Shown: positions 15,310 through 23,553, counted from the stretch's first letter. The stretch is DNA of 34,061 nucleotides from an uncultured Clostridia bacterium (GCA_944380675.1 CALWIH010000015.1:1-34061), one strand, 5' to 3'. Translations and numbers: made by a program. The notes: a model not told the origin generated them from the sequence alone.

Positions 15310-16842
15310 ATGGTATCCAAAATTCACAGCATGGGGCTTTTCGGGATGGACGCGTTTCTCGTCGAGATTGAGGCGGATCTGAGCACGACCATCCCCGCGT
15401 TTGAGGTGGTCGGCCTGCCGGACGCCTCCGTCAAGGAATCGCGGGACAGAATCCGCGCCGCGTTCAAAAACTGCGGCTTTGATTTTCCCGTCGCACGCAT
15501 CACGATCAACATGGCGCCCGCCGACAAGCGCAAGGAGGGCTCGCTCTACGATCTCCCCCTCTTCATCGCCGTCATGGCCGCGTCCGGACAGCTCGGCCCG
15601 CCGGACCTTGACTCCGTCTTCTTCGGGGAGCTCTCGCTCTCCGGCGAGGTACGGCCTGTGCGCGGCATCTTGCCGATGGTCATCAAGGCGCGGGAGGACG
15701 GCTTCCGCGCGGCGTATGTGCCGGCCGGCAACGCGCAGGAGGGCGCCGTCGTGAGCGGGATCGACGTGATTCCCGTCGCGAACGTGCGCGAGCTCGTCGA
15801 GCATCTGCGCGGCTCCCGGACGCTCTCCCCCGCCGTCCCGGAGGACGATACGACTGCGCCGCTCGGCCCGCAGCCCGATTTCGCCGAGGTGCGCGGTCAG
15901 GAGGAGGCGAAGCGCGCCCTCGAGATTGCCGCCGCGGGCGGGCACAACGTCATGCTGATCGGCAGCCCCGGTGCGGGCAAGAGTATGCTCGCGAAGCGCC
16001 TGCCCTCCATCCTCCCCGACATGAGCTTCGAGGAAATGGTGGAGACGACGAAGATCCACTCCATCGCGGGGACGCTGCCGCCGGGCGCGTCGCTCGTGCG
16101 CGTCCGCCCCTTCCGCGCGCCGCACCACACCGTCTCCTCGGCGGGACTCTCCGGCGGCGGCACCATTCCGCGCCCCGGCGAGCTCTCCCTCGCGCACAAC
16201 GGCGTGCTCTTCCTCGACGAGCTGCCCGAGTTCGGCCGCGCCGCGATGGAGGTGCTGCGCCAGCCGATCGAGGACGGCACCGTGACCATCTCGCGCGTGA
16301 ACGGCAGCATCTCCTACCCGTGCTCCGTGATGCTGATAGCCGCGATGAATCCGTGCCCGTGCGGCTATTTCGGCCATCCGACGCGGCGGTGCACCTGCTC
16401 GGCGAAATCCGTCAGCCGCTATCTCTCCCGCGTGAGCGGGCCGCTGCTCGACCGCCTCGACATTCACGTCGAGGTGCCGCCCGTGGAATTCGACAAGCTG
16501 GCCTCCTCGGAGAAGGCGGAGTCCTCCGCCGAGATCAAGAAGCGTGTCAACGCGGCGCGCGAGCGGCAGCGCAGGCGCTTCGCGGGTACGCCCATCAACT
16601 GCAACGCGAACATCACGCCCGATCTGCTCGGCGATCTGTGCCGCCTGTCCGCTGAGGCGAAAAACCTCCTGCACGACGCCTTCGACCGGCTCGGGCTCTC
16701 CGCGCGCGCATACGATCGCGTCCTCAAGGTGGCGAGAACCATTGCCGACCTCGATGGCTCCGAGGACATAGCCGCCATCCACGCGGCGGAGGCCGTGCAG
16801 TACAGAAGTCTTGACCGGAAATACTGGACGCGGGAGCTCTGA
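15310..16842 (+). CDS. comM: YifB/ComM family Mg-chelatase-like AAA+ ATPase
   Basis: A 510-residue protein with three parts. The N-terminal ChlI/Lon-like domain covers about 1-165. The AAA+ core has Walker A GSPGAGKS (218-225), Walker B VLFLDELPEF (about 303-312) and arginine-finger segments. The C-terminal Mg_chelatase_C domain ends with LSARAYDRVLKVARTIADL. A cysteine cluster in the core (NPCPCGYFGHPTRRCTCS) is characteristic of the family. ComM is a hexameric branch-migration helicase that helps integrate incoming single-stranded DNA during transformation. In non-competent species the YifB homologue is retained for unknown recombination roles. GGAGG precedes ATG 15310. It is monocistronic between the sigH-like gene and a terminator. 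Confidence 0.92.
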   Translation: MVSKIHSMGLFGMDAFLVEIEADLSTTIPAFEVVGLPDASVKESRDRIRAAFKNCGFDFPVARITINMAPADKRKEGSLYDLPLFIAVMAASGQLGPPDLDSVFFGELSLSGEVRPVRGILPMVIKAREDGFRAAYVPAGNAQEGAVVSGIDVIPVANVRELVEHLRGSRTLSPAVPEDDTTAPLGPQPDFAEVRGQEEAKRALEIAAAGGHNVMLIGSPGAGKSMLAKRLPSILPDMSFEEMVETTKIHSIAGTLPPGASLVRVRPFRAPHHTVSSAGLSGGGTIPRPGELSLAHNGVLFLDELPEFGRAAMEVLRQPIEDGTVTISRVNGSISYPCSVMLIAAMNPCPCGYFGHPTRRCTCSAKSVSRYLSRVSGPLLDRLDIHVEVPPVEFDKLASSEKAESSAEIKKRVNAARERQRRRFAGTPINCNANITPDLLGDLCRLSAEAKNLLHDAFDRLGLSARAYDRVLKVARTIADLDGSEDIAAIHAAEAVQYRSLDRKYWTREL

Positions 16843-16877
16843 GCTGCCGCCCTCCTCCCTTCATGGAACAAAAACGG

Positions 16878-16922
16878 AAAACGGCGTTCCCTTCGCCCCG
16901 CAGGGCGAAGGAACGCCGTTTT
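16878..16922. terminator. Bidirectional terminator
   Basis: AAAACGGCGTTCC...TTCGCC (16878-16897) pairs with GGCGAAG...GAACGCCGTTTT (to 16922) with one bulged base and a six-base loop; A and T runs flank both ends. It serves the convergent yifB and XRE genes. Confidence 0.8.
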
Positions 16923-16937
16923 ACATCGAGCCGCCAG

Positions 16938-17255
16938 TCAGCACGGAGCGTCATCCTCAAGCGAAACGCCGTTGAGGAGACGGTACTGGCGGATAATTTC
17001 CTTGACAGACTGAATCTGCTCGTCCGTCAGCCCCTCGAGAAGCTCCGGCGCGCCCTCCGTGCGTCCGAGAAGTCTGTCGACGGTAATATGGAAAAAATTC
17101 GCCATGTTGACGAGGATATCGGCAGTGGGGTACGAGAGGTTTCCCTCATAGTGGCTGATGGTCGCGCGGTTGACGCCGAACAGCGCAGCCATCTCCTTCT
17201 GTGTCAGGCCTCTCTCCTCACGCAATTTCCGCAGCGAAACTCCAAATCGTTCCAT
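16938..17255 (-). CDS. XRE-family helix-turn-helix regulator
   Basis: A 105-residue DNA-binding protein. The HTH_3 domain (about 1-62) reads LRKLREERGLTQKEMAALFG followed by VNRATISHYEGNLSYPTADILVNMANFFHITVDRLLG, a textbook lambda-repressor-like fold. The remainder is a short helical tail (LEGLTDEQIQSVKEIIRQYRLL) that probably mediates dimerisation. ATG 17255 is preferred because AGGGG precedes it at ten bases; ATG 17291 lacks a site. Targets are unknown. The neighbouring secreted muramidase gene is transcribed in the same direction but ends at a terminator before this gene, so there is no operon evidence linking them. Confidence 0.87.
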   Translation of the reverse strand: MERFGVSLRKLREERGLTQKEMAALFGVNRATISHYEGNLSYPTADILVNMANFFHITVDRLLGRTEGAPELLEGLTDEQIQSVKEIIRQYRLLNGVSLEDDAPC

Positions 17256-17303
17256 ATGTCCATGACCCCTCATTCTCTGGTGATTTGACATGGGAATATT
17301 TGT

Positions 17304-17309
17304 AGTATA
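17304..17309 (-). promoter_or_regulatory. Possible -10 box of the XRE regulator gene, in an AT-rich gap
   Basis: TATACT (17309-17304 on the minus strand) lies about 50 bases before ATG 17255, inside an intergenic stretch (17300-17380) much richer in A and T than the rest of the window. No convincing -35 sits at the usual distance. Confidence 0.35.
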
Positions 17310-17381
17310 AAGGTTCCGCGCGAAAAAAGATATAACATAGGTTAATTCTTAAGCAACTTTTTATTTTCTACGTTATAAACA

Positions 17382-17428
17382 AAAATCAGGCGCGGCAGTC
17401 ATCACTATGCACTGCAGCGCCTGATTTT
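17382..17428 (-). terminator. Intrinsic terminator of the SH3b-GH24 gene
   Basis: AAAATCAGGCGC (17382-17393) pairs with GCGCCTGATTTT (17417-17428), with an additional GCAG/CTGC inner pair. On the leftward transcript the stem is followed by TGTTTAT. It starts six bases after the stop codon of the gene. Confidence 0.8.
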
Positions 17429-17433
17429 GTCTC

Positions 17434-20232
17434 TTATGCGTAACCCGCGAAGGCGGAGGGATAGGTATATCCGTACTTATTGTAGCGAATCGCCGAATAA
17501 TCGTTGTAATTGTAGACGTTCGCCTCACCGAGACGGCGGTAGAACAGACCGGCGTACGGTTTGCCGCCCGCCATGTTCCAGCGGATCAGATCCGTGCCGA
17601 AGGCATAGGCGTTCGTGTAGTTCAGGTCGTGGCTGAGGCCCGTCTGATTCTGGAAACGGACATAGCCGGAATTGACCCAGCCCTCCTGGCCGTCCGGCGT
17701 CCTGACGCGATACCAGCCGTCCCTCGTGTCCAGAAAGCTGCTCTCGAGCACCGTCACAGAGGTATTGACCGTGAGCTCGGACAGGACGGCGGAGCTTCTG
17801 CTGTTGAGCTGATAGAGGCTCGTCTTCTTGGTGATGGTCGCGGCGAGACCGGAGGACGGGATGGAGGGCGGCACGACGGCGTTGAGCATGATCGTGCGGG
17901 CGTCCATCGTCGCCGTGCTGTTCCAGTAGCCGGAGCCGACGTTGTAGCCGAAGCTGATGAGGCAGTCCGCCTGGTTCTGGTTCATCAGGAGGTTATTGTT
18001 CTTGATGAACTTGTTGACCTCGGACGTGTAGGAGCCCTCGTTGATGCGGTTGACGAGCAGCGCCCACGCCTCCGTCTTGGAGATGTGGTTGTAGAAGGTC
18101 GAGCCCGCGCCGAAGGTGTAGCCGTAGCCGATGGTGGGAACGCCCGTCGTCGTGAGGGTGTCGGCGTAGACGGTGGAGGCGTAGCCCTCCCAGTTCGCGA
18201 TGAGCTGGATGATCTCGTCGCTCGCGCGGCGCTCCTCGGAGGTCGAGACCGTCTTGTCGGAGGTCGAGTTGATGAACGCGCTCGTCGAAGCCGACTCCGT
18301 TGTCCAGGAGCCGCCGCGGCGCGCGACCGCCTTCACGGCGAACTTGCCGGTGCTCTGGAAGGAGGTGTAGGCCGTCCATTTGCGGGTGGAGTACGTCTTG
18401 CCGGACACGGTGACCGTCTCCGTGACGTAGGACGAGGTCTCCACCGTCTGCGTGGAGCCGTTCGCCTGCGTGACGTAGAAGCGCACGGCGTCGCAGTCCG
18501 TGTCGGTGACGGCGATCAGGCTGACGCTCTGCCCGACGGCGGCGATGTTCGGCGACGTGTACGCCGTGCGGATGCCCTCGGCCTGTGTGACCGTCACCGT
18601 GCAGGAGGCGGAGACGGAGCCGTAGGACGCCGTGATCACGGCGGTACCGGTGTTCAGCGCCTCCACGAAGCCGTTCGAGACCGTGGCGACCGAGGTGTTG
18701 CTGCTCGACCACGTCACGTTGGAGACGCCGGAGGCCGTCAGATAGAAGGTCTTGCCCTTCGCCACGGTTCCCGCCGTGTGGGAGAGCGTGATCTTTCCGG
18801 TCGGAAGCGTCTCCTCCGGATCGTCGGAATAGCGCAGCGTGAGATACTCGGCGCTCATGTAGCCGATGAGGCCGCTCTCCGTCTTGACGTAAATCCATTC
18901 GGGGTCGGAGGCGTCGAGGACGGAGACCTGCGTCCCCTTGGGAAGCGTGGCGAGAATCGAGCTTGAGGTGCTCTTCTGCGCGCGCAGCCGAAGCGCGTCG
19001 GCGTTGACAACCGCGCCGACAATCGTATGCTCGCCGCTGCCGGAATCACCGGACGAGGAGGAGCTCGAGGAGCTCGAGGAACCGGAGGAGCTCGAAGAAC
19101 CCGACGAGCTTGAGGAGCCGGACGAGCCGGAGGAGCCGGACGAGCCGCCGCCCGTCGTGACAATCTTCAGATATTCCTTGCTGCACCAGCCCTCCTTCCC
19201 GGAGGCGGTTTTCACCTTGGCCCAGCCGGGGTCGGAGTTGTCCGTCACGGTAAGCTCGGTGCCGTTCGCGAGGACGAGAATCATGTCATAGTTCGTGCCG
19301 GGGCCGGTGCGGAGCTTGAGATTGGCCGTGGTGGTCGCCGTCGTCTTCACCGTGTCGGAGGAATCCGGCTTCGGCCCGAGCGGGGTTCCGGTCGAGGAAG
19401 ACGACGAGGAGGACGAAGAGGAGGACGAAGAAGACGAGGAGGAGGACGATCCCGAGGAGGCCGCCTCCGTCGTGATGGTCAGGAATTCCTTGCTGCACCA
19501 GCCCGTCTTGCCGTCGGACATCTTAACCTGCGCCCAGCCGGCGTTCGAGTTGTCTGTGACCGTCAGCTTCGTGCCCTGCGGCATGGTCAAAAGCGCGGTG
19601 TAGGAGACGGCGGGACCCGTGCGCAGCTTGAGGTTGGCCGTCGTCACGGCGACGGTGACGGTCGCCGTGCTGCCCGAAGAGGAGCCGCCCGAGCTGCCGG
19701 AATCGGAGGCCGCGTTCGCGGAGAGGTATTCCGTCGAGCAGTAGCCCTGTGTCCCGGAGGCGGTGCGCACCTGCACCCAGCCGTTCGAGGGATTCGCGAG
19801 GAGCGTCACAATCGCGCCCTTCGGCATCGTCGTGAGGATGGAAGCGCTCGTCCCGGCGGAGCTGCGCAGATTCAGGTACGCCGTCGTCACGGCGGTGGAA
19901 CCCGCCTTGAGCGCGGCCTCGGCATCGGAGGCGGCGTCGCCGGAGAGGGAAAGGTATTCGCGGCTGCACCAGCCCTCGAGACCGGAGGACGTTCTCACCT
20001 TGACCCACTCGGCGTTGGAATCGTCGAGCACCGTCAGCTGCTCGCCCTTCGGCATCGTCGTAAGGACGCGGCCGCTCATGCCGGCGGCGTCCCGCAGGTT
20101 CAGATAGACCGTGGTGGTCGCCGTAGACGCGGCGGCGGCGGGCGTCCGCACCGGCACGGGCGAGGTCATCAGGATGGAAATCGTACACAGCACCGCAGCG
20201 GCGATGCGAAGTCTGCGTGTATGCCTGTTCAA
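17434..20232 (-). CDS. Secreted SH3b-rich GH24 muramidase with an SH3b domain inside the catalytic domain
   Basis: A 932-residue exported wall hydrolase. A signal peptide (about 1-37) ends near PAAAAS. Then come SH3b repeats at about 40-95, 116-170 and 195-252; a 19-serine run (262-280); SH3b 4 (298-357); a Ser/Gly linker (361-400); SH3b 5 (406-465); a BIG2-like Ig domain (478-548); and a second Ig-like segment (553-656). The GH24 (T4-lysozyme type) catalytic half begins near 670, with Glu682 (NWEGY), Asp691 (YAD) and Thr700 (PTIGYGY) in the E-D-T order. A sixth SH3b (797-860) interrupts it before the GH24 C-terminal signature W885..AGGK...GL..RR..E903. It would cleave MurNAc-GlcNAc bonds of peptidoglycan. 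TTG 20232 is chosen over TTG 20241 because AGGAG abuts the latter. Confidence 0.88.
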   Translation of the reverse strand: MNRHTRRLRIAAAVLCTISILMTSPVPVRTPAAAASTATTTVYLNLRDAAGMSGRVLTTMPKGEQLTVLDDSNAEWVKVRTSSGLEGWCSREYLSLSGDAASDAEAALKAGSTAVTTAYLNLRSSAGTSASILTTMPKGAIVTLLANPSNGWVQVRTASGTQGYCSTEYLSANAASDSGSSGGSSSGSTATVTVAVTTANLKLRTGPAVSYTALLTMPQGTKLTVTDNSNAGWAQVKMSDGKTGWCSKEFLTITTEAASSGSSSSSSSSSSSSSSSSSSSTGTPLGPKPDSSDTVKTTATTTANLKLRTGPGTNYDMILVLANGTELTVTDNSDPGWAKVKTASGKEGWCSKEYLKIVTTGGGSSGSSGSSGSSSSSGSSSSSGSSSSSSSSSSGDSGSGEHTIVGAVVNADALRLRAQKSTSSSILATLPKGTQVSVLDASDPEWIYVKTESGLIGYMSAEYLTLRYSDDPEETLPTGKITLSHTAGTVAKGKTFYLTASGVSNVTWSSSNTSVATVSNGFVEALNTGTAVITASYGSVSASCTVTVTQAEGIRTAYTSPNIAAVGQSVSLIAVTDTDCDAVRFYVTQANGSTQTVETSSYVTETVTVSGKTYSTRKWTAYTSFQSTGKFAVKAVARRGGSWTTESASTSAFINSTSDKTVSTSEERRASDEIIQLIANWEGYASTVYADTLTTTGVPTIGYGYTFGAGSTFYNHISKTEAWALLVNRINEGSYTSEVNKFIKNNNLLMNQNQADCLISFGYNVGSGYWNSTATMDARTIMLNAVVPPSIPSSGLAATITKKTSLYQLNSRSSAVLSELTVNTSVTVLESSFLDTRDGWYRVRTPDGQEGWVNSGYVRFQNQTGLSHDLNYTNAYAFGTDLIRWNMAGGKPYAGLFYRRLGEANVYNYNDYSAIRYNKYGYTYPSAFAGYA

Positions 20233-20241
20233 ATGCTTCAA

Positions 20242-20246
20242 CTCCT
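20242..20246 (-). promoter_or_regulatory. Shine-Dalgarno deciding the TTG start of the muramidase
   Basis: AGGAG directly abuts an in-frame TTG at 20241 but lies nine bases before the TTG at 20232, which is therefore the likelier start. Confidence 0.6.
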
Positions 20247-20273
20247 GTCCAAAGAAGCCGCCAAAGGACGGCG

Positions 20274-20308
20274 AAAAACAAAAAAACGCACGGCGCAGCG
20301 GAACGCCG
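20274..20308 (-). terminator. Terminator-like hairpin in the 5' leader of the muramidase gene
   Basis: On the leftward transcript ACGGCG/CGCCGT (20308-20303 with 20294-20289, eight-base loop) is followed after three bases by a T-rich run (20285-20274, one interruption). The stem is short, so its strength is uncertain. An overlapping GTCTC/GAGAC hairpin just upstream would be mutually exclusive with it. Confidence 0.4.
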
Positions 20309-20359
20309 TCTCACAGGAGACAGAGCGGCAACCGCGCCGATTTTTCGACATATATAGCT

Positions 20360-20388
20360 ATTATATCGGATTTGATGGACTCATGCAA
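20360..20388 (-). promoter_or_regulatory. Sigma-A promoter of the muramidase gene
   Basis: Minus strand: TTGCAT (20388-20383), a 17-base spacer and a perfect TATAAT (20365-20360). It implies a leader of about 120 bases. Confidence 0.78.
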
Positions 20389-20423
20389 GCGTTTCCGTGT
20401 TTTTCCTCCCGGGAGACAGGAAA

Positions 20424-20450
20424 GCGGCGGCGTCCGAAAGACGCCGCCGC
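20424..20450 (-). terminator. Hairpin terminator after the M56 peptidase gene
   Basis: GCGGCGGCGTC (20424-20434) pairs perfectly with GACGCCGCCGC (20440-20450) around a five-base loop; only a short TTTCC follows on the leftward transcript. Confidence 0.65.
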
Positions 20451-20465
20451 TGCGGGCAATCCGTA

Positions 20466-23144
20466 TCAAGATTCTTGCCCCGTCATCGAGAGAAGGAGCC
20501 AGCTGGCCGGATACCGCTTTTCCAGCTCCTCCAGGCTGTGCGCGGCCCGAAGCTCGAGCGCGCGGGTGTAAAACGCGTCAAACCAGCTTTGGCCGTCCCC
20601 GTTTGCGGCCTCCCCCGCCTCCTCGCCCCACCGGGCGATCAGCTCGCGGCAGAGGCAGGCGTGGACGGCTCCCTTCAAATCCGTCTGCCCTCCCGCAAGA
20701 AAACGGGCGAAGCAGGCGCGCAGAGCCTCCCCGTCGAAGGAGAGCAGCTCGTCATACGCCTCCGGAGACGCTTCGAGGTACGCCGCAGGGGACGAATCGG
20801 CCAGGGGCTGCGAGACGATATCGTCCAGCAGACGCTCCACAAGAGCCTCCGCGCCACCTGTCTCCTCCAGCGCGCGCCGCGCCTTCTCGAGGTTTGCGGC
20901 GGCGAGCGCTTCCGTGTTCCCTTCATACGCCAGCGCCAGCTCCAGCGCGCTTTCGGGGAAGCGGGCCCGCAGATCGGGCAGATAGGCGGAGCCGTCGCGC
21001 GGCGTCCAGTACTCCGTGAGGGCATAGCCCTCCGCGCCGAGCTCGAAGGTGAGAGCGGCCGGCTGCGAAACGCCGCTCACCTCGGAGAGCGTCCCGTTCT
21101 CCGCGCGGAAGCTCTGCGCGAGCGTCCAGAGATAGACCGTCAATTGATTCGGCTGGGGATCCTCCCCGACGAGCGGGGTGGGGCTGAGCTCCTGCTGCTC
21201 GAGAATCGCGTAGCTCTCCACATGGATGAGGCCGTCCGGCTTTTCTTCGCTGAATTGGGCGAGGACGGCGGAGGCGATCGCCGCGTCGAGATCGGGAGCC
21301 TGCGCGTCCTGCGTCCCGGCGGGCTCGTCGGAGGCGGAGGACGCGTCCCTCGTCTCATACGGGCGCTCGTCCTCGATCCGAAGCGACGTCTCCCCGTTCT
21401 CCTTTGCGAGGACGAGCCTGCCGATCCGATCCGCCTTCTCCTCGCTCGCAATCGAAGAGGAGGTCATCGTCGCGCAGAGGACGCCGTTCTCGAGGACGAG
21501 GCCGTAATCGGTCTCCCCGCGGGCAGACAGCTCATAGGACGCGCCGTTCGCGTAATCGTACACCTTTATCCGGTTGTCGATGAGGCCGGAGCCGAAGGCA
21601 GCGCTCGAGCAGAGCTCGCGCCTTCCGTCGCCGTTCAGGTCGGCGAGATAAACGTTCCAGATCGGCATTCCCTGATAGAGCGTGGCCGTCTCCCCGTCCT
21701 CGAGCGCGGTGAGCTCGTATGCCGAATAGCGGAAGAGCACGCCGGGAAACTCCGGCAGCTCCGTTTCGAGCTTCGTCGTGATGTCGAGGGAATCGCCCTC
21801 GAAGAGGTCGACCCACATCCACGGCTCCGCACCGTGCGAGGAGACGGAGAAGAAATCTTCCGGAAGCGGCTCGTTTCCCGCACCGTACGCGCTGTCCCAG
21901 GAGGAGAGCCACTCGTAGCCCGCGTCGTAGAAGTCGCCGTCGATCTCAAGGTACACGTTCCCGATGTTGGAGACCGTGTGCGTCTCCCCGCCGTCCATTG
22001 TGACGGTGAACTGAATGCTGCCGCCGTCATACGCCTCCGGCTCCGCGACATAGGAGCCGCGGCTCTCGTTGATCAGCTCGACGACTGCGTTCACCTCGTC
22101 CCCGGTGAACACGCGGTACTGCTTGTCCTGCGCCTGCGGCATGACGACGAGCTCGACGCGCTCGACGCTGCCCGCCGAGAGGCTCCGCGCCCAGGCCATC
22201 GACTCGCGCGTCCGCGGGTTCGTCAGGAAGCAGACCGCCACGGAGACGCCGAGCACTGCCGCAAGGGCAATCACCCAGACGGCGGGCTTGCGGTAGGAGA
22301 GTGCGGCCTTCACGCGCTCTCGGACGCCGGCCTCCCCGAACGCGAGCGGGCAGGCGAGCCTCCCCTTCTCCCGCACGCTGCAGTGCAGGAGCGCCTCGGA
22401 ATATCCGGCGCGCTCCTCGCGGCTGAGTCCGCGCACCACGCGCTCGTCGCAGGCAAGCTCGATGTCGCGGCACAGCAGAATCCACGCAAGCCAGAGCAGC
22501 GGGTGGAACCAGAACACGGAGAGCAGGAGGAACGCGAGCGGCTTCACCCAATGGTCGCGCCGCGCGAGGTGCGCCTGCTCGTGCGCGACGACGAAGGCGG
22601 CGTCCTCCTCCGGGAGGGAGAACGGCAGGATGATACGGGGTCTCACCATGCCGAAAAGGAAGGGCGTGCGCGCCCACTCGCTGCGGAAAATGTTGCCGCG
22701 CACCAGCACAGCCGTGCGCAGCCGCAGGCTGACGCGCAGCCAGCTCACCGCGAGATAGCACAGCATTGCGAGAACGCCCGCGGCCCATACGGCGGCAAAT
22801 ACAGACGTCAGCACCTGCGCCGGGTTCGCGCTCGCGGCGGGATCCGGGGCGAGCGCTTCGCCGAGGACGGGGTTCACGGCGCTGTTGACGAGCGGGACGC
22901 CGCTCTGGATGGCGGGAACGGAATCGGTGACGATGGACGGGCTGACCGCCTCCGCCGACGGCAGCAGGCTCAGCGCGCTCTCGATCGAAAACGGCAGCAA
23001 AAGGCGCAGAGCGACCAGCCCCCAGAACAGCGGAAACATCCACCGCGGGGCGCGGCGCACCACGAGACGCAGGATGAGGAGCGCGAGCACAAGCCAGCCC
23101 GCGGAAATCCCGCGGTTCAGGACAGTCAGGAACAGCTCCGTCAT
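20466..23144 (-). CDS. BlaR1-like M56 family membrane metallopeptidase with a large extracellular region
   Basis: An 892-residue integral membrane protease. Hydrophobic segments lie near 8-28, 36-52, 110-135, 200-225 and 289-307. The cytoplasmic zinc site is HEQAH (188-192), with the downstream DIELACDERV segment (227-236) supplying the third ligand. In BlaR1/MecR1 this domain triggers removal of the BlaI-type repressor after an external signal. Here the ~580-residue C-terminal outer part is not a penicillin-binding domain: no SxxK-SxN-KTG set is seen. It contains a beta-rich module at about 325-405, a calcium-loop-like DLNGDGRRE (502-510) as in FG-GAP repeats, and an acidic helical tail. ATG 23144 overlaps the blaI stop as ATGA, so the pair is translationally coupled. 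Confidence 0.87.
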   Translation of the reverse strand: MTELFLTVLNRGISAGWLVLALLILRLVVRRAPRWMFPLFWGLVALRLLLPFSIESALSLLPSAEAVSPSIVTDSVPAIQSGVPLVNSAVNPVLGEALAPDPAASANPAQVLTSVFAAVWAAGVLAMLCYLAVSWLRVSLRLRTAVLVRGNIFRSEWARTPFLFGMVRPRIILPFSLPEEDAAFVVAHEQAHLARRDHWVKPLAFLLLSVFWFHPLLWLAWILLCRDIELACDERVVRGLSREERAGYSEALLHCSVREKGRLACPLAFGEAGVRERVKAALSYRKPAVWVIALAAVLGVSVAVCFLTNPRTRESMAWARSLSAGSVERVELVVMPQAQDKQYRVFTGDEVNAVVELINESRGSYVAEPEAYDGGSIQFTVTMDGGETHTVSNIGNVYLEIDGDFYDAGYEWLSSWDSAYGAGNEPLPEDFFSVSSHGAEPWMWVDLFEGDSLDITTKLETELPEFPGVLFRYSAYELTALEDGETATLYQGMPIWNVYLADLNGDGRRELCSSAAFGSGLIDNRIKVYDYANGASYELSARGETDYGLVLENGVLCATMTSSSIASEEKADRIGRLVLAKENGETSLRIEDERPYETRDASSASDEPAGTQDAQAPDLDAAIASAVLAQFSEEKPDGLIHVESYAILEQQELSPTPLVGEDPQPNQLTVYLWTLAQSFRAENGTLSEVSGVSQPAALTFELGAEGYALTEYWTPRDGSAYLPDLRARFPESALELALAYEGNTEALAAANLEKARRALEETGGAEALVERLLDDIVSQPLADSSPAAYLEASPEAYDELLSFDGEALRACFARFLAGGQTDLKGAVHACLCRELIARWGEEAGEAANGDGQSWFDAFYTRALELRAAHSLEELEKRYPASWLLLSMTGQES

Positions 23145-23512
23145 GGCTTCTCCCCCCTTCGGCAGCGGTCGATCATCGCCTGCACCTCGTCGATCTCCTC
23201 CGCCGAGAGCGAGCGGCGCTTCGTGAACGCGGCGAAAAAGGCGGGCAGCGAGCCCTCGAACCGGTGCTCGACGAGCTCGTCAATCTCGGCGGCCTGCGCC
23301 TCCTCCTTCTTCACGAGCGAGGTGACTGTCGAGTTCTCGTTTTTCAGCACGCCGCGCTCCGACAGCCGCTTGATGACCGTGTAGGTTGTGGTCGGCTTCC
23401 AGCCGAGCCTTTCCCGGCAGAGGGCGACAAGCTCGCTGCTGCGCACGGGCTCATGCTCCCACAGAATCAGGCAGAAGCGGTATTCGCTCTCAAAGATCTT
23501 CGGCATCTCCAT
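23141..23512 (-). CDS. BlaI/MecI/CopY-family transcriptional repressor
   Basis: A 123-residue winged-helix repressor (Penicillinase_R family). The DNA-binding part is SEYRFCLILWEHEPVRSSELVALCRERLGWKPTTTYTVIKRLSERGVL; the C-terminal helices (EEIDEVQAMIDR) dimerise. In this family an M56 partner inactivates the repressor by proteolysis. The partner follows immediately with a four-base ATGA overlap. Upstream, two matching dyads overlap the promoter, so autorepression is strongly suggested. No beta-lactamase or penicillin-binding protein gene is adjacent, and targets beyond its own operon are unknown. GGGGAG precedes ATG 23512. Confidence 0.92.
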   Translation of the reverse strand: MEMPKIFESEYRFCLILWEHEPVRSSELVALCRERLGWKPTTTYTVIKRLSERGVLKNENSTVTSLVKKEEAQAAEIDELVEHRFEGSLPAFFAAFTKRRSLSAEEIDEVQAMIDRCRRGEKP

Positions 23513-23528
23513 GGTGATCTCCCCTTTT

Positions 23529-23544
23529 CTCTAATGCGTTAGAG
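23529..23544. promoter_or_regulatory. Operator dyad 1 of the blaI-like operon
   Basis: CTCTAATGCGTTAGAG is a perfect inverted repeat with a four-base centre. It lies just downstream of the predicted transcription start, in the leader of the blaI-like gene. Confidence 0.75.
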
Positions 23545-23553
23545 CTCACTTTT

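Noticed and set aside
19033-19460. GA-rich repetitive stretch that could suggest a tandem repeat or CRISPR array
   Set aside because: It encodes serine/glycine linkers in frame; there are no regular repeats with unique spacers.
20397-23384. 995-codon open frame opposite the M56 peptidase and repressor genes
   Set aside because: Composition is Arg/Leu/Gly-rich without domains, it lies over a clear protease with HEQAH and a coupled repressor, and stop-codon avoidance is expected at this GC content.
23141-23512. Beta-lactam resistance operon
   Set aside because: A BlaI-type repressor and M56 protease are present, but there is no beta-lactamase or penicillin-binding protein gene beside them, and the sensor lacks a penicillin-binding domain.
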